Assembly: GCF_000519005.1 (NCBI RefSeq)
Contig: NZ_JAER01000004.1
Coordinates: 81,162-145,161 of the forward strand
From: Nocardioides sp. J54
GTDB taxonomy: Bacteria; Actinomycetota; Actinomycetes; Propionibacteriales; Nocardioidaceae
DNA: 64,000 nt
Direction of reading: 5' to 3'
A program made the translations under genes and the position numbers. Shown here piece by piece: positions 8,227 to 16,902 of this stretch. The notes below the pieces were generated by a model that was given only the letters and a program-made list of their open reading frames with translations, was not told the origin of the DNA and searched no databases. Position 1 is the stretch's first letter, and each line of letters starts with the position of its first letter.

Positions 8227-10590
8227 TCAGGACCGCGCTGCGGACGGCATGGTCACCCGTTTCTCGACCACCCAGGCGGCGACCTGGGAGCGCGAGTGGA
8301 AGCCCAGCTTGGCGAGGATGTTCTCGACGTGCCCCTCGGCCGTGCGGGGCGAGATCACGAGCCGCTCGGAGATGGCCCGGTTGGAGAGGCCCTCGGCGAC
8401 GAGGTCGGCGATCTGCTGCTCCCGGCGGGTGAGCTTGACGACGGTGGGGTCTGCCAGCGCCGTCGGCGAGGGCACCTGAACGCGCCCCAGGGCGGTCGCG
8501 ATCGCGTCCGCGTGGCTCATCTCCCGCCCGGCGCGGAACGCGGTCTCGAACACGCGGTCACCGAGCTCGCGTCGGCAGGCCTGCTCGGCGTCACGCATCT
8601 TGCTGAGCCAGTCGGGCGACCCGAACAGCCGGATCCCGAAGCTGGTCCACAGGCTCTCCGCAGCTCCCAGCAGGCAGGCGGCGTCCTGGTGCCGGCCGGC
8701 ATCGGCCTGCGCCCAGGCCAGCAGGTCCATCGTGGTCGCCAGACCACACAGGTCGCGGAAGAACCACTTGATGTCCAGCGCCTGTCGGGCGAGCTCGACG
8801 GCACGCTCCGCGTCCCCCCGCATCTTCTCGACGAACCCGAGGCCGTAGAGGGCGTAGGAGAACAGCCAGCGCTCACCGGTCAGGGTGCACAGCTCCCGGC
8901 ATGCATCGAAGTGCTCCTGCGCCGCGTCGACCTCACCGCAGTAGATGTGGGCCAGGGCCAGCTGGACCCGGACGGCGGTGAGGTGGTCGTCGAGCGCGTC
9001 GTGCCCGTCGTACAGGCCGAGTGCACGGGTCAGCAGCTCCTTGGAGCGCTGGGGATCGTGGAAGAGCGCGGACAACCCGGCGACGTGGGTGGCGTAGGCC
9101 TCGACCCGGCTGTCGCCGAGCGCGACGGCGATGCCCCGGGCCTCGTCGGCGGCTTCGGCGGCGCGGGCCTGGTCGCCCTGCAGACCGGCGACGTAGCCCA
9201 GCGTGCCCAGGGCGACCGCGCGGTCGGTGGTCGGCGCGGGGCAGGTCGCCACGGCCCGCTCGAGCCACTGCCGGCCCTCGTCGAGGAAGAGCGCGATCCA
9301 GAGGAACCATGGCGTACCCACCAGGGGCAGGGACCGCTCGTGGCACGGCTCGTGGGTCAGGCAGTGCTCGGCCGCGGCGCGCAGGTTCGCCTGCTCCAGG
9401 CGCAGAGTCGTGCACCACGCCTCCTGGAGCGGCCCGAACCACTGCAGGCAGGCCTCACCGACGAGGCCCTCGACCCACTCGAGGTGGCGGTGGACCAGGT
9501 CGTCGTGCTCACCGAGGACGCGGAGTCGGTGCTGGCCGTGCTCCCGCAGCGGCTCGAGCATCCGGAAGCGCACCTGTCCGTGGCTCTCGACGCGGCTCAG
9601 GACGGACTTCTCGAGCAGGCCCTCGAGCACGTCGAGGACGGCCTCCTCCGGCAGGGTCCCACCGGCGCACACCGCCTCGGCAGCCTCCACACCGAACCCG
9701 CCCGTGAACACCGAGGCCCGGGCCCAGAGGGTGCGCTCGTCATCCGTGCAGAGGTCGTAGGACCAGTCGATCGTGGCCTCGATCGTCCGGTGCCGCGACG
9801 GACCGGTGCGCGCGGAGTGGCGCAGGACGTCGAGGCGTGCGTCCAGGCGACGCACCAGCTCGTCGAGGCCCAGGACGCGCAGCTTGACGGCAGCGAGCTC
9901 GATGGCGAGCGGGATGCCCTCGAGCTTGCGGACCAGCTCGACGGCCGCGACCTGGTTGGCCGGCGTGAGCTCGAAACCCGGCACGACGGAGGCGGCCCGC
10001 TCGCGGAAAAGTGCGAGCGACGGGAACAGCGAGGCGACGCCCGGTTCCGCGGCCTTCTCCGGAGGTGGCACCGGCAGCGGTGCGACGCTGAACACCGTCT
10101 CGCCGGGCACTCCGAGGGTCTGACGGCTCGTGGCGAGGACCCTCAGGCCCGGGCTGTGCCGCAACAGCTCGTCGACGATCTCCGCGACCGGCTCGAGCAC
10201 GTGCTCGCAGTTGTCGAGCACCAACAGGATCCGGCGCTCCGCCACGTGCTGGAGGGCCACGCTCCAGGTGTCCCGGCCGGGGAGGTCAGGGAGGTCGAGC
10301 GCCTCGACCACGGCCTGGCGGAGCAGGCACGGGTCACGGACGTCGGCGAGCTCGACCCACGTGACGCCGTCGGGGTGACTGCGGACGAGCTCCCGGGCGG
10401 CCCGGAGCGCCAGCCGGGTCTTCCCGACGCCTCCGAAGCCGGCGAGCGTCAACAGCCTGGTCTCGCCCAGCAGCCGCTTGACCTGGTTGAGGTCGGTGCG
10501 GCGCCCCTCGAAGGACGTGAGGTCCGCAGGCAGGCGTCCCCCGGGGGCGGTGTCGTCGACCGAGGACCCGGCGCGAGCTCGGCTGGGCAT
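8227..10590 (-). CDS. Large LuxR-family regulator with NB-ARC-like ATPase
   Basis: Transcription factor of about 787 residues of the AfsR/LAL-like type. The N-terminal NTPase has P-loop LAGFGGVGKTRLALRAARE, Walker B-like ILLVLDNCEHVLEP and the PLAIELAAVKLRVLG segment. A long helical TPR-like middle follows, and a C-terminal LuxR/NarL helix-turn-helix (LTRREQQIADLVAEGLSNRA...SPRTAEGHVENILAKLGF). The ATG at 10590 is chosen because GGGGGTG stands 7 bases before it; in-frame starts at 10605 and 10662 exist, but the latter would run through the operator at 10651. It is divergent from a second LuxR gene, and likely senses a ligand or protein partner to control the surrounding lipid/terpenoid genes (inference). 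Confidence 0.88.
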   Translation of the reverse strand: MPSRARAGSSVDDTAPGGRLPADLTSFEGRRTDLNQVKRLLGETRLLTLAGFGGVGKTRLALRAARELVRSHPDGVTWVELADVRDPCLLRQAVVEALDLPDLPGRDTWSVALQHVAERRILLVLDNCEHVLEPVAEIVDELLRHSPGLRVLATSRQTLGVPGETVFSVAPLPVPPPEKAAEPGVASLFPSLALFRERAASVVPGFELTPANQVAAVELVRKLEGIPLAIELAAVKLRVLGLDELVRRLDARLDVLRHSARTGPSRHRTIEATIDWSYDLCTDDERTLWARASVFTGGFGVEAAEAVCAGGTLPEEAVLDVLEGLLEKSVLSRVESHGQVRFRMLEPLREHGQHRLRVLGEHDDLVHRHLEWVEGLVGEACLQWFGPLQEAWCTTLRLEQANLRAAAEHCLTHEPCHERSLPLVGTPWFLWIALFLDEGRQWLERAVATCPAPTTDRAVALGTLGYVAGLQGDQARAAEAADEARGIAVALGDSRVEAYATHVAGLSALFHDPQRSKELLTRALGLYDGHDALDDHLTAVRVQLALAHIYCGEVDAAQEHFDACRELCTLTGERWLFSYALYGLGFVEKMRGDAERAVELARQALDIKWFFRDLCGLATTMDLLAWAQADAGRHQDAACLLGAAESLWTSFGIRLFGSPDWLSKMRDAEQACRRELGDRVFETAFRAGREMSHADAIATALGRVQVPSPTALADPTVVKLTRREQQIADLVAEGLSNRAISERLVISPRTAEGHVENILAKLGFHSRSQVAAWVVEKRVTMPSAARS

Positions 10591-10650
10591 CGTCGTCACC
10601 CCCATGTCGACTCGTGTGCGGGACGTCACAGAGCACAAGTGTGGCCGAAA

Positions 10651-10661
10651 TGGTCCGACCA
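10651..10661. promoter_or_regulatory. FadR/GntR-type operator, perfect TGGTCCGACCA
   Basis: TGGTC-C-GACCA is an exact inverted repeat, flanked by A-rich bases, about 60 bases before the large LuxR gene start. It matches the TGGTNNNACCA core known for FadR-subfamily GntR proteins. A second identical copy lies at 10796. Confidence 0.65.
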
Positions 10662-10795
10662 AACAAGGGTGTCATGCCCGAGACGCCCGACCCACTCGGA
10701 ACTACCCGGAAATCCTACTCGGGTAGTGATCCGGGGGTGGCCCCCGGTCCACCCCACCGCCACCGCGAGGGATGGTGACGGTCATCACACCCATC

Positions 10796-10806
10796 TGGTC
10801 CGACCA
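10796..10806. promoter_or_regulatory. FadR/GntR-type operator, perfect TGGTCCGACCA
   Basis: Second exact copy of the 11-base inverted repeat. It ends only 14 bases before the GTG start of the GAF-LuxR gene, so bound protein would cover the 5' leader or block initiation. Together the two copies bracket the divergent LuxR promoters. Confidence 0.65.
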
Positions 10807-10809
10807 TTC

Positions 10810-10816
10810 AAGGAGG
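10810..10816 (+). promoter_or_regulatory. Strong ribosome-binding site fixing a GTG start
   Basis: AAGGAGG four bases before GTG 10821. It decides the GTG start of the LuxR gene and is nearly consensus, stronger than most sites in this window. Confidence 0.75.
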
Positions 10817-10820
10817 AATC

Positions 10821-11768
10821 GTGACCGCGCTCCCCGAGTCCGCTTCCCAGCACTTCCTCGCGCCTGCCGAACGAGACCTTCCGAAGACGTCCATGGTGCG
10901 GCGGGTCGGCAGGGCCCTGGACGACCTCCGCGCGCTCACCACCGTGCAGCAGCTGGTCCAGCGCGCGCCGGCGGCGCTGTGCCGGGTCGGCTTCGACCGG
11001 GCGATGATCTCGCGCGTCGCCGACTCCGAGTGGGTCGTCGAGCGCTTCCACAGCGAGCTCGACCCCGAGCAGGCCGCTCGCATCACGGAGATGGCCAAGG
11101 CCAACAACCAGCGCCTCGGCCCCAACGTCATCGAGCTCGAGATGGTCCGGCGCCGGGTGCCGCTGCTCGTGCTCGACGTGCAGCGCGACCCGCGGGTGCA
11201 CCCCCAGCTGGCCCGGATGACCGGCTCGAGCTCCTACGTCGCCGCGCCGGTCGCCCCCGAGAACGAGGTCGTGGGCTTCATCCACGCCGACCGGGTCGAC
11301 GGCGTCGTCACGGAGTTCGACCGCGAGATCGTGGCGCTCTTCGCCCAGGAGCTCGGCACCCTCGTCGCGGCGGCCAACATGCGCGAGCGGCTCGAGCAGC
11401 TGCGCGTCACCGTCGACAACCTCCGCTCCTCCCTCGGCGGGATGGTCAACGGTTGCCTCTCCGGGCCCGTGGGGCTCGAGCCGGTGGCGACCGTGACACC
11501 CATCGGCGTCGCCGCCGGCGCCCCGGTGCAGATGCAGCAGCAGACGTTCGCGAGCTCGCCCGAGATCGACCGCCTGCTGTCCGAGCGTGAGCGCGAGGTG
11601 CTGCGGTTGATGGCGCTGGGCGAGACCAACGGCCGCATCGCCAGCCGCCTGGTCATCACCGAGGGCACCGTGAAGTCCCACGTGCGCCACATCCTGCGCA
11701 AGCTGAACGCAGCCAACCGGGCCGAGGCCGTCTGCCGCTGGCTGCAGCGCCCCGGCGCCCCCGTCTGA
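10821..11768 (+). CDS. GAF-domain LuxR/NarL-family regulator
   Basis: DNA-binding regulator of 315 residues. The N-terminal two thirds look like a GAF sensor (VQQLVQRAPAALCRVGFDRA, SSSYVAAPVAPENEVVGFIH, then VVTEFDREIVALFAQELG). The C-terminus carries the LuxR helix-turn-helix SEREREVLRLMALGETNGRIASR...TEGTVKSHVRHILRKLNA (about 253-305). GTG start with a near-perfect AAGGAGG. It has its own terminator at 11791 and an operator right at its start. It stands between the importer/reductase and P450 operons, so it probably controls one or both; the ligand is unknown. Confidence 0.9.
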   Translation: MTALPESASQHFLAPAERDLPKTSMVRRVGRALDDLRALTTVQQLVQRAPAALCRVGFDRAMISRVADSEWVVERFHSELDPEQAARITEMAKANNQRLGPNVIELEMVRRRVPLLVLDVQRDPRVHPQLARMTGSSSYVAAPVAPENEVVGFIHADRVDGVVTEFDREIVALFAQELGTLVAAANMRERLEQLRVTVDNLRSSLGGMVNGCLSGPVGLEPVATVTPIGVAAGAPVQMQQQTFASSPEIDRLLSEREREVLRLMALGETNGRIASRLVITEGTVKSHVRHILRKLNAANRAEAVCRWLQRPGAPV

Positions 11769-11790
11769 CCAGTCCACCGCCGAACGCCGA

Positions 11791-11818
11791 AGGCCCGGGA
11801 CCTCGCGGTCCCGGGCCT
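11791..11818 (+). terminator. Hairpin terminator after GAF-LuxR gene
   Basis: AGGCCCGGGACC and GGTCCCGGGCCT form a perfect 12-bp stem with a TCGC loop, 23 bases after the stop, followed by a short CTCTTGG. No long T-run, as usual in such GC-rich genomes. Confidence 0.75.
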
Positions 11819-12101
11819 CTTGGCGTGCCCTGGCGGGATCCCGGCCGGAGCCGGTGGATGACCGCTGCGGCGGCGGCACCTGTGGGGATCGCCGTTCCTC
11901 CCGCACCCGTCCTCGGCGGCGCAGCGGCCGGGCGCGGTCCGTGCTGGCCCCACGCCCTGCCGCGACACGTACGAGGACCTCGGCGCACACGGCACGGGGC
12001 CGGGCAGGTCGTTGCCTTCCCCGAGCGGGCCCGGACCTCGTCGTACGCGTTGCCCCTCCGCGAGAGCCGGGAAGGCGGCAAGGAGCGTGACAAAAGACGA
12101 G

Positions 12102-12135
12102 CGGCCCCGGGAACCGGTCAGGGTTCCCGGGGCCG
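12102..12135 (-). terminator. Hairpin terminator of the P450/ferredoxin operon
   Basis: CGGCCCCGGGAACC and GGTTCCCGGGGCCG make a 14-bp perfect stem. On the minus strand it is followed by CTCGTCTTTTG, so it ends transcripts coming from the ferredoxin gene. Confidence 0.8.
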
Positions 12136-12201
12136 GTGACGCCGTTCGAGGGCGCGAACGGCATCTCCCCCGCGGCCAGCGGTGGTACGGGGGCGCTGGG
12201 G

Positions 12202-12516
12202 TCAGTCGGTCGGCACCACGACGCGCGCACCGTGGGTCTGCTCGCTGACGATGAGCTGACACGACAGGCGCGAGCTGGGCCGCACCCCGTCGGCGAACTC
12301 GAGGAGCTCGCGCTCCTCGTCGGTCACCTCGTCGAACCGGTCCTGCCAGGCCTCGTCGACGTAGACGTGGCAGGTCGCGCAGGAGCAGCTCCCCCCGCAC
12401 TCGGCGACGATGCCCGGCAGGTTGTTGCGCACGGACCCGTCCATGACGCTCTGCCCCACGGGCACGTCGATGGACAGCTCCCTCCCGTCCGCGAGCACGT
12501 AGACGACCTCAGGCAT
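12202..12516 (-). CDS. [2Fe-2S] ferredoxin, adrenodoxin/putidaredoxin type
   Basis: Electron carrier of 104 residues. Cluster cysteines are seen in CGGSCSCATCHVYVD (about residues 40-54, C-x5-C-x2-C) with the fourth Cys in SSRLSCQLIV near residue 85. Fits rhodocoxin- or putidaredoxin-like partners of class I P450s, reduced by an FAD reductase such as the one at 6.4 kb. The ATG lies inside the end of the preceding ferredoxin gene (8-base overlap). It is the last gene of the operon before the terminator. Confidence 0.93.
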   Translation of the reverse strand: MPEVVYVLADGRELSIDVPVGQSVMDGSVRNNLPGIVAECGGSCSCATCHVYVDEAWQDRFDEVTDEERELLEFADGVRPSSRLSCQLIVSEQTHGARVVVPTD

Positions 12517-12721
12517 GACGTCCCTCCAGGATCTTCTCGAGCCGGAGCGCGCCCGTGGGGCACGCGTTGACGGCCTCCGTCACCCGCTCCAGGTCGTCAC
12601 CGTCGATGTCGGCGCGGGCCACCTGCAGCAGCCCGTCGTCGTCGACGACGAAGTAGTCCGGAGCGATCGCGAGGCACTCCTCGACGCCGCCACAGGTGCC
12701 CTGTGTGTGTACGACCTTCAT
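12509..12721 (-). CDS. [3Fe-4S]-type P450 ferredoxin
   Basis: Small ferredoxin of 70 residues from the ATG at 12721; a longer in-frame start at 12787 would overlap the P450 end and adds no conserved sequence. Cysteines: CGGVEECLAIAP (C-x5-C) near residues 10-21 and NACPTGAL near 53, the three-Cys pattern of actinobacterial CYP-linked ferredoxins, with Gly-Val-Glu-Glu in the gap where a fourth ligand would be. It lies 22 bases after the P450 gene, the usual place for its dedicated redox partner. Confidence 0.88.
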   Translation of the reverse strand: MKVVHTQGTCGGVEECLAIAPDYFVVDDDGLLQVARADIDGDDLERVTEAVNACPTGALRLEKILEGRHA

Positions 12722-12743
12722 CTCGCTGGCCTCCTCCGGCTGC

Positions 12744-14075
12744 TCAGTCAGTGAGTTCCAGGCGGACAGGGAGCCGCTTGATGCCACCTACGAAGTTGGT
12801 CTGGGTCAGCTTGCGCCCCCCGAGCAGCTCGATCGACTTGATGCGCGGCAGGAGCTCCTCGAACATGATGCGCAGCTCCTGCTTGGCCAGGTGCTGCCCG
12901 ATGCACATGTGCGGGCCGTAGCCGAAGGCGATGTGCTTGTTCGGCTTGCGCTCCAGGTCGAAGGTGGTCGGGGCGTCGAAGACGTCCGTGTCCCGGTTGG
13001 CCGACTGGTAGAGCGGCATGATCCGGTCCCCGGCCTTGATCTGGGCTCCACCGAGCTCGGTGTCGACCCGCGCCCTCCGCATGAAGTGCTTGACGGGCGA
13101 CACCCACCGCAGCGCCTCGTTGACCAGGTCCGGGATCAGCTCCGGGTTCGCCTGGACCTTTGCCAGCTGCTCCGGGTTCTGCGCGAGTGCCTCGATGCAG
13201 CCCGTGATGGTGGCCGACGTGGTGTCGTGGCCCGCCGTCGAGATCGCCATGAACCAGCCGTAGGCGTAGGAGTCCGGGTAGAACTCTCCGTCGGGCTGGC
13301 GCGCGTTGGCGATGAGCGAGGAGAGGTCGTCGCGGGGGTTCGCGCGACGGTCCGCGACGAGCCCGGCGAAGTAGCCGCAGAAGTCCTGGAAGGACGCCGC
13401 GAACTGCTGGGCCATCGCCTCCGGGGTGGCGGCCTCGACGTCGTTACGCTGGAGGTCAGGGTCCGCGACGCCGAAGAACTCCTGCGTCAGCTTCATCATC
13501 CGCGGCTCCTCCTCCTCGGGGACGCCGAAGAGGGTCATGATGACGTGGAGCGGGAAGTAGAGCGCGAAGTCCTCGATGAAGTCGATCTCGTTGACGCCGG
13601 GCTTGAGGTACTTCGCCATAGCCTCGCGGGCGAGGCCGCGGATCTGGTCCTCCCACTGCTTGAGGTTCGCCGGGCGGAACCACGCCCCGGCGATGTCCTT
13701 GACCTCGGTGTGCTCCGGCGGGTCGAGGTAGGGCAGGGCGTCCATGATCCGGAGGCTGCCGCCGGTGAGGCTCTTGGTGAACGCGTCGCCCGCCTGGTTG
13801 CTCAGGATCGGGTTGTGACTGCCCGGATCCTCATGGCCACCCGCGGTGAAAACGTCGGTGTTGCGCTCGACCTCCATGATGTCGGCGTGCTTCGACACCA
13901 GCCACAGCGGGTCGAAGCCGTCGACGACGGCCTTGCCCACGGGCATGTTCTCCCGGAGCCACTGGTAGGCGGCGAACAGCTTGTCGTGGTCGACGTGCCC
14001 CTCGGGGAGCACGATCTGCTGCGCGATGTCGTCGGGGACGACGGGGGTCGTGGTCTTCTCGTCGATGACGGTCAT
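12744..14075 (-). CDS. Cytochrome P450 monooxygenase
   Basis: Haem monooxygenase of 443 residues. Seen: I-helix [10 protein letters not shown], ExxR in [10 protein letters not shown], the PERF-like region, and haem loop [14 protein letters not shown] with the Cys ligand. The [11 protein letters not shown] start has GAGGAGA 6 bases before it. Overall pattern is that of soluble bacterial CYPs that hydroxylate terpenes, alkyl chains or steroid side chains. The operon places it with an alcohol and an aldehyde dehydrogenase, implying that a methyl or methylene group is oxidised to a carboxylate for later CoA activation (inference). The CYP subfamily is not assigned. Confidence 0.95.
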   Translation of the reverse strand: MTVIDEKTTTPVVPDDIAQQIVLPEGHVDHDKLFAAYQWLRENMPVGKAVVDGFDPLWLVSKHADIMEVERNTDVFTAGGHEDPGSHNPILSNQAGDAFTKSLTGGSLRIMDALPYLDPPEHTEVKDIAGAWFRPANLKQWEDQIRGLAREAMAKYLKPGVNEIDFIEDFALYFPLHVIMTLFGVPEEEEPRMMKLTQEFFGVADPDLQRNDVEAATPEAMAQQFAASFQDFCGYFAGLVADRRANPRDDLSSLIANARQPDGEFYPDSYAYGWFMAISTAGHDTTSATITGCIEALAQNPEQLAKVQANPELIPDLVNEALRWVSPVKHFMRRARVDTELGGAQIKAGDRIMPLYQSANRDTDVFDAPTTFDLERKPNKHIAFGYGPHMCIGQHLAKQELRIMFEELLPRIKSIELLGGRKLTQTNFVGGIKRLPVRLELTD

Positions 14076-14090
14076 TGTGTCTCCTCGACT

Positions 14091-15548
14091 TCAGTTGGCC
14101 GCGGCCGGCGGCAGGTAGATGGTCTTGAGGTTCTGGAAGGCGACGAGGCCCTCGGGACCCAGCTCGCGGCCCATGCCGCTCGACTTGATGCCACCGAACG
14201 GCGCGGTCGGGTCGTTCACGTAGTGGTTGAGCCCGATGGTCCCGGTGCGCACCTTGCGGGCGAACGCCTCGCCACGCTCCGGGTCGGCCGTCCACACCGA
14301 GCCCCCGAGGCCGTAGTCGGTGTCGTTGGCGATCCGGACCGCCTCCTCCTCGTCGCGGTAAGGGATCACCGCGAGGACGGGACCGAAGATCTCCTCCTGC
14401 GCGATGGTGTGGTTCGGGTCCACGTCCGCGAAGACGGTCGGCTGCACGAACCAGCCACGGTCCCGGTCGGCCGGGCGCCCACCACCGGCAGTCAGCCGGC
14501 CACCGTCGGAGCTGCCCTTGGCGATGTAGGACTCGACGCGCTCACGCTGGCGCTGCGAGACGAGCGGACCGATCTGCGTGGTGCGCTCGAGGGGGTCGCC
14601 GATAACCAGGTTGGACGCCAGGCCGGAGATGGTGTCGACCACCTCGTCGTACCGGCTCTGCGGGGCGAGCACGCGGGTGCCGAGCCAGCAGATCTGGCCG
14701 TTGTTCAGCAGCGTGGAGGCGAAGAAGCTCTCGATGTTGCCGAGCAGGTCGGCGTCGTCGAGGACGATCGCGGCGGACTTGCCGCCGAGCTCCAGGGTCA
14801 CCGGGCGCAGCAGGCGGCCGCAGGTCTCGGCGATGGCGCGTCCGGCCGCGGTCGAGCCGGTGAAGCTGACCTTGTCGACGCCGGGGTGCTCGACGAGGTA
14901 CGCGCCGAGCTCGCGTCCGCCGGGGACCACGTTGAGCACGCCCTCGGGCAGGCCCGCGGCGAGCGCAGCCTCGGCCATGAGGAAGGCGTCGAGCACCGTC
15001 TCCGGCGCCGGCTTGAGGACGACGGTGCAGCCCGAGGCGAGCGCCGGCGCGAGCTTCAGGAAGGTGATCCCCTGCGGGACGTTCCACGGCACGATCGCGC
15101 CGACGACGCCGATCGGCTCGCGCCGGATGACCGACGACCCGCCGAGCATCCCGGGACGGCGCTCCTCCCCCTGGTCCACCACCAGCTGGCTGTAGTAGCG
15201 CAGGAGCAGCGGCGGGAAGGCCGACTCGAACTGCTCGGCGACGACGATCGGCATGCCGTTCTGCTGGGCCACACGAGCGGCGGTCTCGCCGGCGCGCTTC
15301 TCCAGCTCGTCAGCGAAGCGGTGCAGCGCCTCCTGGCGCCGGGCGGGCTCCCAGCTGCCCCAGGCGTCCGGGCCGTCGAAGGCCCGGCGAGCGGCGTCGA
15401 CGGCGGCGTCGATGTCGCCCTCGGCCCCCTCCGGGACGGAGCCGATGATCTCCTCGGTGGCAGCGGCGCGGACGTCGATCCGGGCGCTGCCGGCCGGCGC
15501 TCGCCACTCGCCGCCGATGTAGAGCTTGTCGTAGTCAATGGTGCTCAT
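14091..15548 (-). CDS. NAD(P)+ aldehyde dehydrogenase
   Basis: Aldehyde dehydrogenase superfamily enzyme, 485 residues. Motifs: IVPWNVPQG at the cofactor site, SFTGSTAAGRAIAE, general base Glu in VTLELGGKSAAIVL, and nucleophile Cys in NNGQICWLGTRV (about residue 285). It would oxidise the aldehyde made by the adjacent alcohol dehydrogenase to an acid. It lies 15 bases before the P450 and 30 after the dehydrogenase. GAGGTGA is 7 bases before the ATG. Confidence 0.95.
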   Translation of the reverse strand: MSTIDYDKLYIGGEWRAPAGSARIDVRAAATEEIIGSVPEGAEGDIDAAVDAARRAFDGPDAWGSWEPARRQEALHRFADELEKRAGETAARVAQQNGMPIVVAEQFESAFPPLLLRYYSQLVVDQGEERRPGMLGGSSVIRREPIGVVGAIVPWNVPQGITFLKLAPALASGCTVVLKPAPETVLDAFLMAEAALAAGLPEGVLNVVPGGRELGAYLVEHPGVDKVSFTGSTAAGRAIAETCGRLLRPVTLELGGKSAAIVLDDADLLGNIESFFASTLLNNGQICWLGTRVLAPQSRYDEVVDTISGLASNLVIGDPLERTTQIGPLVSQRQRERVESYIAKGSSDGGRLTAGGGRPADRDRGWFVQPTVFADVDPNHTIAQEEIFGPVLAVIPYRDEEEAVRIANDTDYGLGGSVWTADPERGEAFARKVRTGTIGLNHYVNDPTAPFGGIKSSGMGRELGPEGLVAFQNLKTIYLPPAAAN

Positions 15549-15578
15549 CTGGTCACCTCGTGTCTCGTGGGTGGGGGG

Positions 15579-16682
15579 TCAGTTGTGGGTGAGGACGACC
15601 TTGACCGCCTCGCCCGCCGCCTGGGCCGCGATGGCCTGGTTGAGCTCGCTGAAGGGACGGGTGCTGATCAGGCGGTCGTAGGGGAACTTGCCGGCGGCGT
15701 GCAGCGCCTGCAGCTCACCGATGAACTCGTCGAGGTTCGAGTCGCCCTCGACGATGCCGATCACCCGCGCACCGAGGACCTGGGCCGGGATCATGGGGAC
15801 CGCCATGACGGACTCCGGGTCGGCCGGGACGCCGACCAGCCCGATGGTGCCGCGGTAACCGATGGAGGCGAAGGCCTCGCCCAGGACGGCGGCGTTGGCG
15901 GTGGTGTCCAGGACGTAGTCGACGCCCGCGGGGATGATCGCCCGCACCTGCTCCGAGACGGGACCGGCCGCAGGGTCGATGGCGTGGGTGGCGCCGAGCT
16001 CGATCGCGAGCTCGCGCCGCGCGGCGACGGGCTCGACGACGATGATCGTGCCCAGGTTGCGCGCGACCGCGGCGAGCACACCGGAGAGGCCGACCGATCC
16101 GCCGCCCATGACCAGCAGCGCCTCACCGCCCTGCGCGTCGAAGCTGTTCATGACCGCTCCGGCGCCGGTCTGGATACCGCAGCCGAGCGGAGCCGACAGG
16201 GCGAGGTCGGCGTCGGCCGGAAGCTTCACGACGTTGCGCTGGTTGGCCATCGCAGCCGTCGCGAAGGACGACTGGCCGAAGAAGTTGGCGCCGAGCTGGG
16301 TGCCGCCCTGGGACAGCGCCGAGCTGCCGTCCGGGCGGACGCCGCCGAAGTTGAGAGCCATGAAGTTGACGCAGTACGCCGGCTCACCCTTCTTGCACGA
16401 AGGGCACTCGCCGCAGGTGTTGAACGTGAGCGCGACCTTGTCCCCGACCGCGACCTTGGTGACGCCCTCGCCGACGGCCTTCACGACGCCCGCGCCCTCA
16501 TGCCCCACGACACCGGGCATCGGGAAGGGCAGGTGTCCGTGCTGCGCGGCCAGGTCGGTGTGGCAGAGGCCGACCGCCGCGATCTCGACGAGGACCTCCC
16601 CGGACTGCGGGTCGCCGAGCTCGACGTCCTCGATGGTGAAGTCGCCCCCGACCTCGTGTACGACGGCTGCCTTGATCTGCAT
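15579..16682 (-). CDS. Zn-dependent alcohol dehydrogenase
   Basis: Medium-chain dehydrogenase of 367 residues, first gene of the P450 operon. Catalytic zinc ligands are visible in VGLCHTDLAAQHG and GHEGAGVVKAVG. The structural zinc loop CGECPSCKKGEPAYC carries four cysteines, and the nucleotide fold is VMGGGSVGLSGVLAAV. This arrangement resembles aryl-alcohol and geraniol dehydrogenases, which suits an allylic or terpenoid alcohol made by the P450; the exact alcohol is not known. The divergent LLM gene lies 220 bases away. Confidence 0.93.
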   Translation of the reverse strand: MQIKAAVVHEVGGDFTIEDVELGDPQSGEVLVEIAAVGLCHTDLAAQHGHLPFPMPGVVGHEGAGVVKAVGEGVTKVAVGDKVALTFNTCGECPSCKKGEPAYCVNFMALNFGGVRPDGSSALSQGGTQLGANFFGQSSFATAAMANQRNVVKLPADADLALSAPLGCGIQTGAGAVMNSFDAQGGEALLVMGGGSVGLSGVLAAVARNLGTIIVVEPVAARRELAIELGATHAIDPAAGPVSEQVRAIIPAGVDYVLDTTANAAVLGEAFASIGYRGTIGLVGVPADPESVMAVPMIPAQVLGARVIGIVEGDSNLDEFIGELQALHAAGKFPYDRLISTRPFSELNQAIAAQAAGEAVKVVLTHN

Positions 16683-16776
16683 GGCGGAATCCCTTCAGGA
16701 AGCTCGAGAGTGAGTGGTCCGGTCGGCCCACCGCCGTACCTGGACGATCTCGAGTGTTTCCTCGGTCACACTTGAC

Positions 16777-16787
16777 GGGCATCCCCC
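16777..16787 (-). promoter_or_regulatory. GGGGGATGCCC box upstream of P450 operon
   Basis: Same 11 bases, same orientation, as at 6324-6334. About 95 bases before the alcohol dehydrogenase ATG, in the divergent promoter region shared with the LLM gene. Confidence 0.3.
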
Positions 16788-16902
16788 TTGGGACAGATCG
16801 ACATGTGCCGTTGGGCCCGTCCCGCGCAGGCGGTGGGGAGACCTCCAGTCGCGACGCACGGCCGGCGTTGCGGGGTCCCCGCGGGTCGGCGACAGTGGCC
16901 CG

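Larger units (their letters stand above)
11769..12201. other. Gene-free interval with two terminators
   Basis: About 430 bases between the convergent GAF-LuxR and ferredoxin genes. A strong hairpin stands at each end (11791-11818 and 12102-12135). Open frames inside lack ribosome sites and protein-like composition. Nothing else is seen in the middle 280 bases. Confidence 0.6.

Noticed and set aside
8107..10824. Open frame of 905 codons opposite the large LuxR gene
   Set aside because: Composition is that of an antisense shadow; the minus strand has P-loop and helix-turn-helix motifs.
11825..12139. Small frame between the two terminators
   Set aside because: Runs through the terminator hairpin, lacks a ribosome site and has no protein-like pattern.
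12696..16775. Open frame of 1359 codons on the plus strand, antisense to the P450 operon
   Set aside because: A by-product of GC-rich third positions: its translation is low-complexity Arg/Gly/Val/Asp/His text with no family pattern, while the minus strand carries three clear enzymes.
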